Notes: generated by a model not told the origin, from the letters alone. Positions 48,501-56,683 are shown, counted from the stretch's first letter. The stretch: DNA of 64,000 nucleotides from Ideonella paludis (GCF_018069865.1 NZ_JAGQDG010000003.1:62001-126000); one strand, 5' to 3'. A program made the numbers and translations.

Positions 48501-48845
48501 ATGATGCGAACTCCTACTCCCTCAGCGTTGACGCGTCGGCCATGGGCACCCGCCTTGGCGCTGGCCTTGTGTGCATGGGCGGGCCAGGCTGCGGCCGTCG
48601 ATGCCAACAGCTTGCGCACCCGCGCATTGGCCGCGACCTGCGCGCAGTGCCACGGCACGGACGGCAAGGCCGTCGAAGGAGAAGCCATGGTCCGTCTGGC
48701 CGGCTTGCCTGAAGACTACATCCTGAGCCAGTTGATGGCCTTTCGCAATGGCCAGCGTCAAGCCACCATCATGCATCAGATCACCAAGGGCTACTCCCAG
48801 GAGCAACTGGAAACCCTGGCCAAGTACTTTGGCAGCAAGAAGTAA
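48501..48845 (+). CDS. fccA: Cytochrome subunit of flavocytochrome c sulfide dehydrogenase (FccA/SoxE-like)
   Basis: 114 aa. Signal peptide ending AAAVDA, heme motif CAQCHG, and Met ligand candidate MHQITKGY. It is a monoheme c4-like domain, shorter than diheme FccA of purple bacteria. Receives electrons from the flavoprotein encoded 9 bp downstream. Confidence 0.85.
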   Translation: MMRTPTPSALTRRPWAPALALALCAWAGQAAAVDANSLRTRALAATCAQCHGTDGKAVEGEAMVRLAGLPEDYILSQLMAFRNGQRQATIMHQITKGYSQEQLETLAKYFGSKK

Positions 48846-48854
48846 GGACTGATC

Positions 48855-50135
48855 ATGATGCAACGCAGAACCATTCTGGCCGGCTTGGCCGCAAGCGGTG
48901 CACTGGGCCTGAGCGGCTGTGCCTCCATGGGCGGCAGCGACAACAGCCGAGCCAAAGTCTTGGTGGTGGGCGGGGGCTACGGTGGCGCCACGGTGTCCAA
49001 GTACATCCGCTTGCTGTCGGACTACAGCATCGACGTGATGATGGTCGAGCCCAGCAAGGCCTTTGTGTCCTGCCCGGTCTCCAACTTGGTGATTGCCGGC
49101 ATGAAGACCATGAAGGACATCACCACGCCTTACGATGGCCTCAGCAGCAAGCATGGCGTGCGCATCGTGCATGACATGGTGACGCGCATCGACCCTGCTA
49201 AGAAGGTGGCGGTGCTGGCCAGTGGCGGCGAGGTGCGCTATGACAAGCTGGTGATGTCGCCCGGCATTGACTTCATGTGGGACCAAACAGAGGGCTTGAA
49301 AGCGGCCCATGAAGCGGGGCAGATCCTGCACGCCTGGAAGGCCGGCCCCGAGACCCTGGCCCTGCAAAAGCAACTGCAGGACATGCGGGATGGCGGCGTC
49401 TATGCCATCAGCATCCCTGAGGCACCTTACCGCTGCCCGCCCGGGCCCTATGAGCGGGCCAGCGTGGTGGCTGACTACTTCAAAAAGCACAAGCCCAAGT
49501 CCAAGGTGCTGATCTTGGACGCCAATCAAGACGTGACCTCCAAAGGCCCGCTGTTCAAAAAGGCCTGGAAGGAGTTGTACGGCGACATGGTCGAGTACCG
49601 GCCGCAGCACAAGGCCGTGGCGGTGGATGGCAAGACCCGCACCGTCAAGTTCGATGTGCAGGACGACGTCAAGGCTGATGTGCTGAACGTGCTGCCGGTG
49701 ATGCGCGCCGGTGCGATTGCGGTGAGCACAGGCCTGGCCAATGCCAACGGGCGCTGGTGCCACACCAACTTCCTGAACTTTGAATCTACGGCGGCCAAAG
49801 ACATTCATGTCCTGGGCGACTCGATTCAGGTGGCACAGGGCATGCCCAAGTCTGGCCACATGGCCAACTCGCATGCCAAGGTCACGGCGGCGGCCATCGT
49901 GGCGGAGCTCAAAGGGTGGGAGATCAACCCGCACCCCATGCTCACCAACGTTTGCATGAGCTATGTGGATGCCACCCATGTGATCCACGTGGCCAGCGTG
50001 CACGAGTACCAAGCGCCCAAGAAGAGCTTCTTCACCATTGGGGGTTCCGGCGGCGTGTCCGACGTGCGCTCAGACCTGGAAGGCCGCTATGCCGAAGCCT
50101 GGGCGGCCAATATCTGGGCCGACACGCTGAAGTAA
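48855..50135 (+). CDS. fccB: Sulfide dehydrogenase flavoprotein (FccB/SoxF)
   Basis: 426 aa FAD enzyme oxidising sulfide to sulfur or polysulfide. FAD motif VVGGGYGGATVSKY (about 37-50), and the redox-active cysteine pair in FVSCPVSNLVIAG and YRCPPGPYERA. The N-terminus has a twin-arginine motif (QRRTILAG) and a lipobox-like LSGC. The C-terminal FCSD-flavin-binding domain is complete. Confidence 0.92.
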   Translation: MMQRRTILAGLAASGALGLSGCASMGGSDNSRAKVLVVGGGYGGATVSKYIRLLSDYSIDVMMVEPSKAFVSCPVSNLVIAGMKTMKDITTPYDGLSSKHGVRIVHDMVTRIDPAKKVAVLASGGEVRYDKLVMSPGIDFMWDQTEGLKAAHEAGQILHAWKAGPETLALQKQLQDMRDGGVYAISIPEAPYRCPPGPYERASVVADYFKKHKPKSKVLILDANQDVTSKGPLFKKAWKELYGDMVEYRPQHKAVAVDGKTRTVKFDVQDDVKADVLNVLPVMRAGAIAVSTGLANANGRWCHTNFLNFESTAAKDIHVLGDSIQVAQGMPKSGHMANSHAKVTAAAIVAELKGWEINPHPMLTNVCMSYVDATHVIHVASVHEYQAPKKSFFTIGGSGGVSDVRSDLEGRYAEAWAANIWADTLK

Positions 50136-50210
50136 GTTCACCCACCAGGCCTGGCGGCAGAGGCGGCCGCGCCTGATGCAGGTCAAGCCTCAGAAGCGGC
50201 GGCAGTGACA

Positions 50211-50230
50211 CCATTCGTTTATACGAATGG
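50211..50230. promoter_or_regulatory. Palindromic operator ATTC-N8-GAAT before the thiosulfate importer gene
   Basis: CCATTCGT-TTAT-ACGAATGG, perfect 8 bp arms, 18 bp before the importer start codon. It contains exactly ATTC-N8-GAAT, the site known for ArsR-type sulfane-sulfur repressors of the SqrR/BigR/SoxR group. No such regulator gene lies in the window. Confidence 0.65.
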
Positions 50231-50248
50231 AAAGAAAGAACCCTGGCC

Positions 50249-51355
50249 ATGGGACTGGAATCACTGATGAGCCGCTGGGGGGAGATGTGGACCATCACCC
50301 TCACCGGCGGCCTGATCGGGCTGCTGTTTGGCTTTTTTGCGCACCGCTCGCGCTTTTGCCTGCGGTCTGCGGCCATTGAGTTTGCGCGGGGCACCCGCGA
50401 GGGCAAGCTCACCGTCTGGCTCTTTGCCTTCGCCACCGCCGTGCTGCTGACCCAGATCTTCATTCTGATGGGCTGGCTGGATGTGCGCGAGGCGCGCCAA
50501 CTCTCGGCCCGCGGCAGCCTCTCCGGCGCCGTGGTGGGGGGTGCGATGTTCGGCGTGGGCATGATCTTGGCACGCGGCTGCTCCAGCCGCCTGCTGGTTT
50601 TGGCGGCCCAAGGCAACTTGCGCGCCTTGCTCTCGGGCTTGGTGTTTGCGGTGACCGCGCAGGCCGCCTTGACCGGCATGCTGTCGCCCGTGCGCCAGAC
50701 CATTGCCGGCTGGTGGACGGTGGAGGGCGGCACGGCGCGCGACATCATCGCCTTGACCGGCATCGGCCACGTCGGCGGTGCCCTGTTTGGCGCGGTGTGG
50801 TTGGCGGCAGCCTTGTGGTGGGCCAAACGCCAGGGCGTGCGCTTCTGGGGCTGGTTCGGTGCGGTCGGTGTCGGTGCCATGGTGGCGGTGGCTTGGCTGT
50901 TGACCTACCAAGAGAGCCGCCTGGCCTTTGACACCATCATCCCCATCCAGGCCTTGTCCTTCACCGGCCCCTCGGCCGATGTGCTGATGCTGGTCTTGAG
51001 CCCCCCGGGCCAACCCCTCAAGTTCGACCTGGGGCTGGTGCCCGGTGTGTTCCTGGGCTCTTTCATCTCGGCCTTGCTGTGGCGCGAGTTGAAGCTGGAA
51101 GGCTTTCAAGGCGGACAGGCCATGCGCCGCTACATCGCCGGGGCCATGCTGATGGGCTTTGGCGGCATGTTGGCAGGGGGCTGTGCGGTGGGGGCTGGGG
51201 TGTCTGGGGCTGCGGTTTTCACGCTGACCTCTTGGGTCACTTTGGCGGCCATCTGGGCCGCAGCGGCGGTCACTGACTACTTGGTTGATCGTCGTGTCGA
51301 AGAGGCCAAGCCCACCAGCAAGACCTTTATGGAGCCGGGCTACGTCAGCCCTTGA
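50249..51355 (+). CDS. YeeE/YedE-family thiosulfate importer (TsuA-like)
   Basis: 368 aa, about nine membrane helices. The three conserved cysteines of TsuA are seen: C37 (SRFCLRS), C111 (ARGCSSR) and C312 (AGGCAVGAG). TsuA passes thiosulfate across the inner membrane through these cysteines. The gene follows the fcc genes and has its own palindromic operator. Confidence 0.9.
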   Translation: MGLESLMSRWGEMWTITLTGGLIGLLFGFFAHRSRFCLRSAAIEFARGTREGKLTVWLFAFATAVLLTQIFILMGWLDVREARQLSARGSLSGAVVGGAMFGVGMILARGCSSRLLVLAAQGNLRALLSGLVFAVTAQAALTGMLSPVRQTIAGWWTVEGGTARDIIALTGIGHVGGALFGAVWLAAALWWAKRQGVRFWGWFGAVGVGAMVAVAWLLTYQESRLAFDTIIPIQALSFTGPSADVLMLVLSPPGQPLKFDLGLVPGVFLGSFISALLWRELKLEGFQGGQAMRRYIAGAMLMGFGGMLAGGCAVGAGVSGAAVFTLTSWVTLAAIWAAAAVTDYLVDRRVEEAKPTSKTFMEPGYVSP

Positions 51356-51585
51356 GCCTGAGGGTCGGGCTTGGCAAATGCGGTAAGCACCAAACCTAGG
51401 CTCTGCCGAAGTTGGCATTCATCCAAATCAAGGCTTGAGGCCTCTCCAACCCAGGCCGCGTCCGTGGCCCCTTGCAGGAGATCATCAGCGGCCCGCTCGC
51501 ACAGAGCATTTGGGCTGCTCACCGCCGATCCAGGCTCGGATCAATCTACAGCGGCAACACCCTCATCTCCGTCTGACCGGGCAAA
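51356..51585. other. Non-coding stretch between importer gene and attC site
   Basis: About 230 bp without a clear gene. A 60-codon minus-strand frame (51340-51522) has no recognised family and may be the remnant of a further cassette. A short palindrome GATCC..GGATC occurs near 51525. No promoter or terminator I can defend. Confidence 0.4.
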
Positions 51586-51651
51586 TCCCAACAAACGGCT
51601 CAGGTCGCGGCTTCGCTTCGCTGCGCGCGACCTAGCTCTTATTCGTTAGAC
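51586..51651 (-). other. Integron attC recombination site, following the membrane-protein cassette
   Basis: 66 bp. Read on the minus strand it starts GTCTAAC (51651) and ends GTTGGGA (51586; consensus GTTRRRY, last base differs). Inner stem AGGTCGCG / CGCGACCT pairs perfectly (51602-51609 with 51626-51633), with the CTCA/GAGCT-type boxes at its base. It lies 21 bp after the stop of the 170 aa gene. Confidence 0.8.
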
Positions 51652-51672
51652 ACCAGTTTTTGCGCACACGAT

Positions 51673-52185
51673 CTACCTCCTCCATAGCCTGTGCCAAAAG
51701 ACCACCGTGCAAGCCCCAAAGAACAAGATGCTCACAAGGGCGGTATCTAGTGGCCCACCTAATACAGCTATAAGAACACCGCAAAAGACGAAAGCAAGCG
51801 AACAGAGCAGCATGACCCAGAGTAGCGGCCGACCAAAGGCTTTTGTATTCCTTTCGGTCAAAGTTCTCACGTACTCCGGCGATGGCTTTTCAGGTGGAGA
51901 AGTCAACGGTAGTCCGCGCGAGAAGAGCCAGAAGAGAACACAGTTTCCGCCCACGAAGAGTGGCATACCGACGCCTAGCAACTGCAAGATGGAGAAATCG
52001 TCGAGGTAGTACGTGAGTACGCAAAACATAATTGCGTAGTACAAGAGCTGAACCCTTGCGCGAACAACGCGCTGCTCCTCGCTCAGCACAAAGCAAGAGC
52101 CTCGTTTTCCCCACGGGCGAAACACGATTCGCCCATCTGGCGCACGATAGAAAATTGTGTCAGCAGTGACGTCGACCAAATTCAT
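51673..52185 (-). CDS. Integron cassette gene, membrane protein of unknown function
   Basis: 170 aa with three or four membrane helices (LLYYAIMFCVLTYYL, LLGVGMPLFVGGNCVLFWLF, PLLWVMLLCSLAFVFCGVLIAVL, ALVSILFFGACTVVFW). The N-terminus (TIFYRAPDGRIVFRPWG) is a small beta-rich stretch. Base use is less GC-rich than neighbours. It begins 22 bp after attC-2 and ends just before attC-1, the compact cassette layout. No family recognised. Confidence 0.78.
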   Translation of the reverse strand: MNLVDVTADTIFYRAPDGRIVFRPWGKRGSCFVLSEEQRVVRARVQLLYYAIMFCVLTYYLDDFSILQLLGVGMPLFVGGNCVLFWLFSRGLPLTSPPEKPSPEYVRTLTERNTKAFGRPLLWVMLLCSLAFVFCGVLIAVLGGPLDTALVSILFFGACTVVFWHRLWRR

Positions 52186-52207
52186 ACCAGCCCGATGTAT
52201 TTCTGGT

Positions 52208-52286
52208 GTCTAACGTCTTAGTTGAGCCGCGCTATGCGCCGCAGGGCCGCGAGGCGCATAGCGTCGGTTCGAACGCCAAGTTAGGC
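52208..52286 (-). other. Integron attC recombination site, between the two cassette genes
   Basis: 79 bp. On the minus strand it starts GCCTAAC (52286) and ends GTTAGAC (52208), both perfect to RYYYAAC and GTTRRRY. The inner stem CGCTATGCGCC / GGCGCATAGCG is 11 bp perfect (52230-52240 with 52253-52263). Outer L boxes are visible (GGCTCAACT). This is a canonical attC hairpin. Confidence 0.9.
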
Positions 52287-52661
52287 ATCGCCGTTGCTCT
52301 CGTCGCCGACGTCCGGTTGAAGCAAGTGCACCTCGGTTCCCGGCGGAACTTGCTCCTTTGTGATCGGCGCCGGGAGCAGGATCGGCAACGTCAGCTTTTC
52401 CGGGCGTCGACTTCCGTAGTTGAGATGCTCCAGGCCTCGGATGTGCGATCGGATCTCACCGCCGTCGGGCATCCGCAGGAGGATTGGGCTGCCGACTCTG
52501 ACCGGTGGACCGGCCCAATTCGCATTCGGTCCAGGCGCAAGTACGCATCCGCGATTCTTGATCTGGAACGCCAGCTCGACGGTGAAGAGAAGTGCGGGTT
52601 TCACGATGCCGAACGTAATGTACAGAGCAAGTTCTCCTCTATAAGTTGGGTGCTGCTCCAT
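52281..52661 (-). CDS. Integron cassette gene, small beta-barrel (EF-Tu domain 2-like) protein
   Basis: Up to 126 aa from ATG 52661; GTG 52604, or a rare start after AGAGGAGA near 52630, are alternatives, and the frame is open to 52727. The pattern FQIKNRGCVLAPGPN, then VRVGSPILLRMPDGGEIRSHIRGLE and LTKEQVPPGTEV-like end, matches small OB/beta-barrel proteins resembling EF-Tu domain 2. Its stop TAA lies inside the attC core GCCTAAC, a hallmark of cassette genes. Function unknown. Confidence 0.7.
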   Translation of the reverse strand: MEQHPTYRGELALYITFGIVKPALLFTVELAFQIKNRGCVLAPGPNANWAGPPVRVGSPILLRMPDGGEIRSHIRGLEHLNYGSRRPEKLTLPILLPAPITKEQVPPGTEVHLLQPDVGDESNGDA

Positions 52662-52842
52662 AAGTTGGTCATCTGTTCCCCCCCGGAGAGTGGCTTGCTT
52701 GCTAGCTCTGTGCTCCTTGAGCTGCATGAATGTACAGCATCAAAAACTCGGCTGAACCCAGCACCCCTGTGCTGTAGTCCAGCCGAATGTTGAACCAGTT
52801 GAGCGAGCGCACACGCGGCGCGCTTGGTCAGACCCTGAGGCC
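52662..52842. other. Upstream edge of the cassette array, no clear gene
   Basis: About 180 bp between the second cassette and the soxB stop. No GTTRRRY core or attI site that I can defend. A minus-strand frame reads NWFNIRLDYSTGVLGSAEF, faintly like the C-terminal end of an IS3-type transposase, but too short to call. Tandem imperfect repeats ACCAACTTATGGAG / ACCCAACTTATAGAG lie at 52635-52672. Confidence 0.35.
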
Positions 52843-54579
52843 TCAGGCAGCCATACCCGGGTTGCCCTGCACACCCACCAACTTGGGCGTATTGATGGTG
52901 CGCGGGTTGACCCGGCCGCCCTGCGACTTGAACCAGGTCTCCATCACGTCCCAGATCGGCTTCACACCGGGCATGGTCTTGGCTTCTTCGGCCACCGGGG
53001 CCCAGCCCGCGACCTTGTACTTTTTGTCTGCTTCCAAGACCTTGCCTTTGAGGCGCATGTCTGAGATGCGGCTGCCCATCTTCTCGCCCGGTGTGCAGGT
53101 ATAGGCCAAGCCGCCCACGCGCACCATGTCGCCGCCTTGTTGGTAGTAGGGGTCGGGGTTGAAGAGGTTGTCGCCCACGTCTTCCAGAATGCCCTTGATC
53201 TGTGTGCCGGTCATCTCGGTCAGCGTGACATAGGGGTAGGTGATGGCGATCTGGTCCATCATCAACTCGCGGGTGATCACATCACCTGGCAGGAGGGTGG
53301 TGCCCCAGCGGAAGCCCGGTGAGAAGGCGATGTCGGCGCCTTGCACGTCCATCAAGGCATCGCAAATGAGTTGGTCCCAACTGCCGTTGAAATTGCCACG
53401 GCGGTAGAGCAAGCCATCGGTGACGGCCATCCTTTCGGCCAGCTTGGTCTCATAGGGCTTGCGAATCTTGGTGATCAGGGCGTCCATCTCGGGGTCGGCC
53501 TTGAGCTGGTTGGCAAAGACGGGCAAGAGCTTGTAGCGGAAGTCCACCACCTTGCCGTCCTTCACCTCAAAGTCCATCACGCCCAAAAACTTGCCGTTGG
53601 AGCCGGCATTGGTGACCAAGGTCTTGCCACCAGCATTGCTGACGGGGATGGCCACGGGCACGCCGTCGTGGGTGTGGCCGCCAAAGATGGCGTCAATGCC
53701 CCGCACCCGGCTGGCCATCTTCAAGTCCACGTCCATGCCGTTGTGCGAGATCACGACGACGACCTTGGCGCCCTTGCCGCGCGCTTCGTCGACCATCTTC
53801 TGCATGTTCTCGTCTTGGATGCCAAAGCCCCAGTCCGCCACCATGTAGCGCGGGTTGGCAATCGGCGTGTAAGGGAAGGCCTGGCCGATGATGGCGCAAG
53901 AGATGCCATTGATCTCGCGCATCACATAGGGCTCAAACACCGGGTCGCCAAAGTCATTCGTCTTGACGTTTTGCGCGACGAAGCTCAGCTTGCCCTTGAA
54001 GTCTTTGTCGATGATCTCTTTGACACGCTCCATGCCATAGGTGAACTCCCAGTGGCCGGTCATCACATCCACGGTCAAGGCCTTGCAGGCGTCGACCATG
54101 TCTTGGGCATCGCTCCACAAGGAGGTGGCCGAGCCCTGCCAGGTGTCACCACCGTCCAGCAGCAAAGCACCGGGGCGGCTGGCCTTCATCATCTTCACCA
54201 AGGTGGCCAAATGCGCAAAGCCACCCACTTTGCCGTAGCGGCGGGCGGCTTTTTCAAAGTCCATGTAAGTGAAGGCATGGGCCAGATCGGTGTTGGGGCG
54301 TGCCCCCATGACCTTGAGCAAATGCTCGCCCACCAAGTGCGGCAGGTTGCCTTGCATGCTCCCAATGCCGAGATTGACGCTGGGCTCGCGGAAGTAAATG
54401 GGCTTGAGCTGCGCATGGCAGTCCGTCATGTGCAAGAAGGACACGTTGCCGAACCGTGGCAGGTCGTACAAGCCTTTTTGGGCGGTTGCCGCGTCGGCAT
54501 CGGCCCATCGGCCCAAACCCATGCCGGCCACAGAGGCGGCGCTGAGCACCTGCATAAATTCGCGCTTACTGATATTCAT
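52843..54579 (-). CDS. soxB: Thiosulfohydrolase SoxB
   Basis: 578 aa periplasmic dimanganese enzyme that releases sulfate from SoxY-bound thiosulfonate. Metallophosphoesterase motifs HMTDCHAQL, LLDGGDTWQGSATS, GHWEFTYG, SHNGMDVD and GGHTHDGVP; the C-terminal 5'-nucleotidase domain is complete. A Tat-like signal (KREFMQVLSAASVAG) leads. It is the last gene of the sox operon, 102 bp after soxX, with a strong hairpin in the gap. Confidence 0.97.
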   Translation of the reverse strand: MNISKREFMQVLSAASVAGMGLGRWADADAATAQKGLYDLPRFGNVSFLHMTDCHAQLKPIYFREPSVNLGIGSMQGNLPHLVGEHLLKVMGARPNTDLAHAFTYMDFEKAARRYGKVGGFAHLATLVKMMKASRPGALLLDGGDTWQGSATSLWSDAQDMVDACKALTVDVMTGHWEFTYGMERVKEIIDKDFKGKLSFVAQNVKTNDFGDPVFEPYVMREINGISCAIIGQAFPYTPIANPRYMVADWGFGIQDENMQKMVDEARGKGAKVVVVISHNGMDVDLKMASRVRGIDAIFGGHTHDGVPVAIPVSNAGGKTLVTNAGSNGKFLGVMDFEVKDGKVVDFRYKLLPVFANQLKADPEMDALITKIRKPYETKLAERMAVTDGLLYRRGNFNGSWDQLICDALMDVQGADIAFSPGFRWGTTLLPGDVITRELMMDQIAITYPYVTLTEMTGTQIKGILEDVGDNLFNPDPYYQQGGDMVRVGGLAYTCTPGEKMGSRISDMRLKGKVLEADKKYKVAGWAPVAEEAKTMPGVKPIWDVMETWFKSQGGRVNPRTINTPKLVGVQGNPGMAA

Positions 54580-54609
54580 GACGGACTTTCACGTGGGGCA
54601 GAGTGATGC

Positions 54610-54662
54610 GGGCGCCGTGATTGCACTCGACTTCGCTTGTGGCGAAGCCCCTCACGGCGCCC
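54610..54662. other. Two-level hairpin in the soxX-soxB gap
   Basis: Outer perfect 11 bp inverted repeat GGGCGCCGTGA (54610-54620) / TCACGGCGCCC (54652-54662) enclosing an inner 6 bp stem CTTCGC / GCGAAG (54631-54647). No T tract follows on the minus strand. Likely an mRNA processing or stabilising structure between soxX and soxB. Confidence 0.65.
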
Positions 54663-54681
54663 GGGAACAGTGACTTGGGGT

Positions 54682-55335
54682 TTATTGATTGACGGGCGAG
54701 GCCGGGTCCAGCAGCAAGGCCATGATGTGCTTCATCTGGCCCTCATCCAGCAAACCCTTGTGCCCAAAACGAGGCATGTTGGAGCAGGCGTTATAGGCCC
54801 AGCCGTTGTAGAGCTTGCCCCAGGTGTACTCCACGATGGGCTTGGAGGCCGGGTCGTTGGGGTTGCTCACGCCGCGCAGCTTGCCGTAGTTGTAGAGGCT
54901 AGGGCCGATGGTGCCAAAGGAGATCTCCGCCTTGCTGATTTGGTGGCAGTTATAGCAATTGCCACCGTTGGCAGAAGCGGCGGTGCTCTTGTCGGTCCAG
55001 GTCATGCCCCGGCCGTTTTGGGCCAGCTTTTCGCCCTCTTTCCAGTCACCAAGATACTTGCCGTCGCTAGGCGGCTTGATGGTGGCCAGTGCAGCGGTTT
55101 CGATTTTCTTGGTGGTGGCCTCATCCGGCGCGGTGCCGGTGGAGCAGGCTGCTTGCGAGGGCTCTTGCTGAATGCGGTCCAGCTTGGCGATGCCTTCGTC
55201 GCGGAAGGAGGTGTTCATCATCTGGGAGAACTGAGCGGCCAACTCAGACTCTGAAGGCATAGAGGCGCAGCCCGCCAGTGCGGCGGCCGCCACCGCACCG
55301 AGAGCCCAGCGATGTGCTTTGAAAAAGGTCTTCAT
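54682..55335 (-). CDS. soxX: Sulfur oxidation c-type cytochrome SoxX
   Basis: 217 aa, lipobox LAGC near residue 22 (a lipoprotein version). Heme motif CYNCH, and the Met ligand in CSNMPRFGH. With SoxA it forms the SoxAX complex that links thiosulfate to SoxY. ATG 55335 has AGGAGTCACC upstream. It lies 16 bp after soxA. Confidence 0.95.
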   Translation of the reverse strand: MKTFFKAHRWALGAVAAAALAGCASMPSESELAAQFSQMMNTSFRDEGIAKLDRIQQEPSQAACSTGTAPDEATTKKIETAALATIKPPSDGKYLGDWKEGEKLAQNGRGMTWTDKSTAASANGGNCYNCHQISKAEISFGTIGPSLYNYGKLRGVSNPNDPASKPIVEYTWGKLYNGWAYNACSNMPRFGHKGLLDEGQMKHIMALLLDPASPVNQ

Positions 55336-55351
55336 GGTGACTCCTGGCAGA

Positions 55352-56212
55352 TCAGCGCTTGATGGCGGGGGTGATGCTCTCGGCACCCTTGGCGTTCACG
55401 CCCATGTACACACTCAGTGCGATGGTGACGTCCGAGGCAAAGCCGGGGTAGGGGAAGCGCTGCTGGCGATAGCAGTCGTTCAAGCGGCGCTGCATGCTCC
55501 ACATCTCGCCACTCGAGACTCGGTAGGCGGGCCAAGCCGCAAAGCCGATGCCGTCACCGGGGTTGCTGCGCAGGTCGGGCAGGTCTTGCAGGCGGATGCG
55601 CTTGCCGGCCTCGCCGTGGCAGGTGGCGCAGGCAAAGTCCATCGGGCCGCCCCGGAAGAAGAAGGCGCGCTTGCCCATCTCGTACATCTGCTTTTCAGCC
55701 GGATGACTTTGAGGCAAGGCCATCCGCAACCCTTTGGATTCGCCGGAGATCCAGGCGGCCAGGGCCTCCATGGTTTTTTGCTCGTCTCTACCAAAAGGTG
55801 TGGCGGCAATCTTCTTGGCGTCAAAGCCTTGCAAGGTCTCCATGCAGGTCAGCAGGCGAGACTCCAGGTCTTGCACGCGCTGGGTGTCGGCAAAGTAGCG
55901 CGGCAATTCGACCCACGCACCCTTGACGACGCCCGGGCCTTTGCCCAGGTCGCACTTTTCCAGAGAGGCGGCCTTAGGCCCACGCTTTTGCTTCCAGAGG
56001 TCTTCGCCTTTGGCTTCAAACAACTCTGCGGGGTTGCCGTCGGCCAACATGGCGCGGTACTCGGCAATGCCATCTGCGGCGGACTTTTGCGCGGCGGCCG
56101 GCAAGGCTGTCAGACCGGAGAGGCCCGCCATCAGCCCCAGGCCCATGGGCAGAAGGCGAAGAAGGCCTGATGTTGCGCTTGAAGGACGCGGTGTGAGCGT
56201 GAGCTTGGACAT
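55352..56212 (-). CDS. soxA: L-cysteine S-thiosulfotransferase subunit SoxA
   Basis: 286 aa with a signal peptide ending PAAAQ. One CxxCH (FACATCHGEAGKR) is present, and the active-site Cys is in LNDCYRQQRFPYPGF. The N-terminal second heme motif of diheme SoxA is absent; two cysteines (EKCDLG, LLTCMETL) could form a disulfide, as in the monoheme SoxA type. ATG 56212 is chosen with GGAG upstream. Confidence 0.94.
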   Translation of the reverse strand: MSKLTLTPRPSSATSGLLRLLPMGLGLMAGLSGLTALPAAAQKSAADGIAEYRAMLADGNPAELFEAKGEDLWKQKRGPKAASLEKCDLGKGPGVVKGAWVELPRYFADTQRVQDLESRLLTCMETLQGFDAKKIAATPFGRDEQKTMEALAAWISGESKGLRMALPQSHPAEKQMYEMGKRAFFFRGGPMDFACATCHGEAGKRIRLQDLPDLRSNPGDGIGFAAWPAYRVSSGEMWSMQRRLNDCYRQQRFPYPGFASDVTIALSVYMGVNAKGAESITPAIKR

Positions 56213-56259
56213 GGACGGCTTGTCTCCGGAGTGCGTGTTCTTGGGGCTTGTCTCATGCA

Positions 56260-56285
56260 CGACCACCCGCCGTGGCGGGTGGTCG
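56260..56285. other. Hairpin in the soxZ-soxA gap
   Basis: CGACCACCCGCC-GT-GGCGGGTGGTCG, a perfect 12 bp inverted repeat (56260-56271 with 56274-56285), starting 18 bp after the soxZ stop and about 48 bp before the soxA start. No T tract follows, so it is more likely an RNA-stability element than a full terminator. Confidence 0.7.
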
Positions 56286-56303
56286 AGTGCGGCAGCGTGG
56301 GGC

Positions 56304-56615
56304 TCAGCTGACGGTGGCTTCGTCGGTGCGCTTGTCGCCCTTGTTGTCGGTCCAGGTCACGGCCACTTTGTCACCGGCCTTGGCACCCTTGATCGTGAAC
56401 TGCAGGAAGGGGTTCTTGGACACGGACGGGCCAAACTGAGAGGTCATCACCACCTTGCCATTGAGGCTGGCAGAGAGCTCTTGGATGAACCAAGCGGGGA
56501 TCACCTTGCCTGCTGCGTCTTTGCGCAGGCCGGTTTCCATTTCGTGGCTCATGAGAACGCGAACAGTGGTCTTGTCGCCGGAAGCTTGGGCGCGAATGCG
56601 CATCGGATCAGCCAT
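56304..56615 (-). CDS. soxZ: Thiosulfate oxidation carrier subunit SoxZ
   Basis: 103 aa immunoglobulin-like partner of SoxY. Conserved VRVLMSHEMETGLRKD and FIQELSASLNGK. It has no signal peptide and is exported with SoxY through Tat. Follows soxY by 68 bp. Confidence 0.96.
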   Translation of the reverse strand: MADPMRIRAQASGDKTTVRVLMSHEMETGLRKDAAGKVIPAWFIQELSASLNGKVVMTSQFGPSVSKNPFLQFTIKGAKAGDKVAVTWTDNKGDKRTDEATVS

Positions 56616-56683
56616 GAGGGGCTCCTAGAAAATTGAGTGCTAACAAATGAGGATGCTGGTGGTCCACAGTCAGGGGCTTGGCC

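Noticed and set aside
51340-51522. 60-codon minus-strand frame beyond the first attC
   Set aside because: It overlaps the importer 3' end, has no attC of its own and no family; kept only as a possible remnant.
52717-52838. IS3-like transposase C-terminal fragment on the minus strand
   Set aside because: Fewer than 40 residues, no DDE motif and no inverted repeat; similarity is too weak.
53341-54606. Plus-strand 421-codon frame
   Set aside because: Antisense of soxB, which has all metal motifs.
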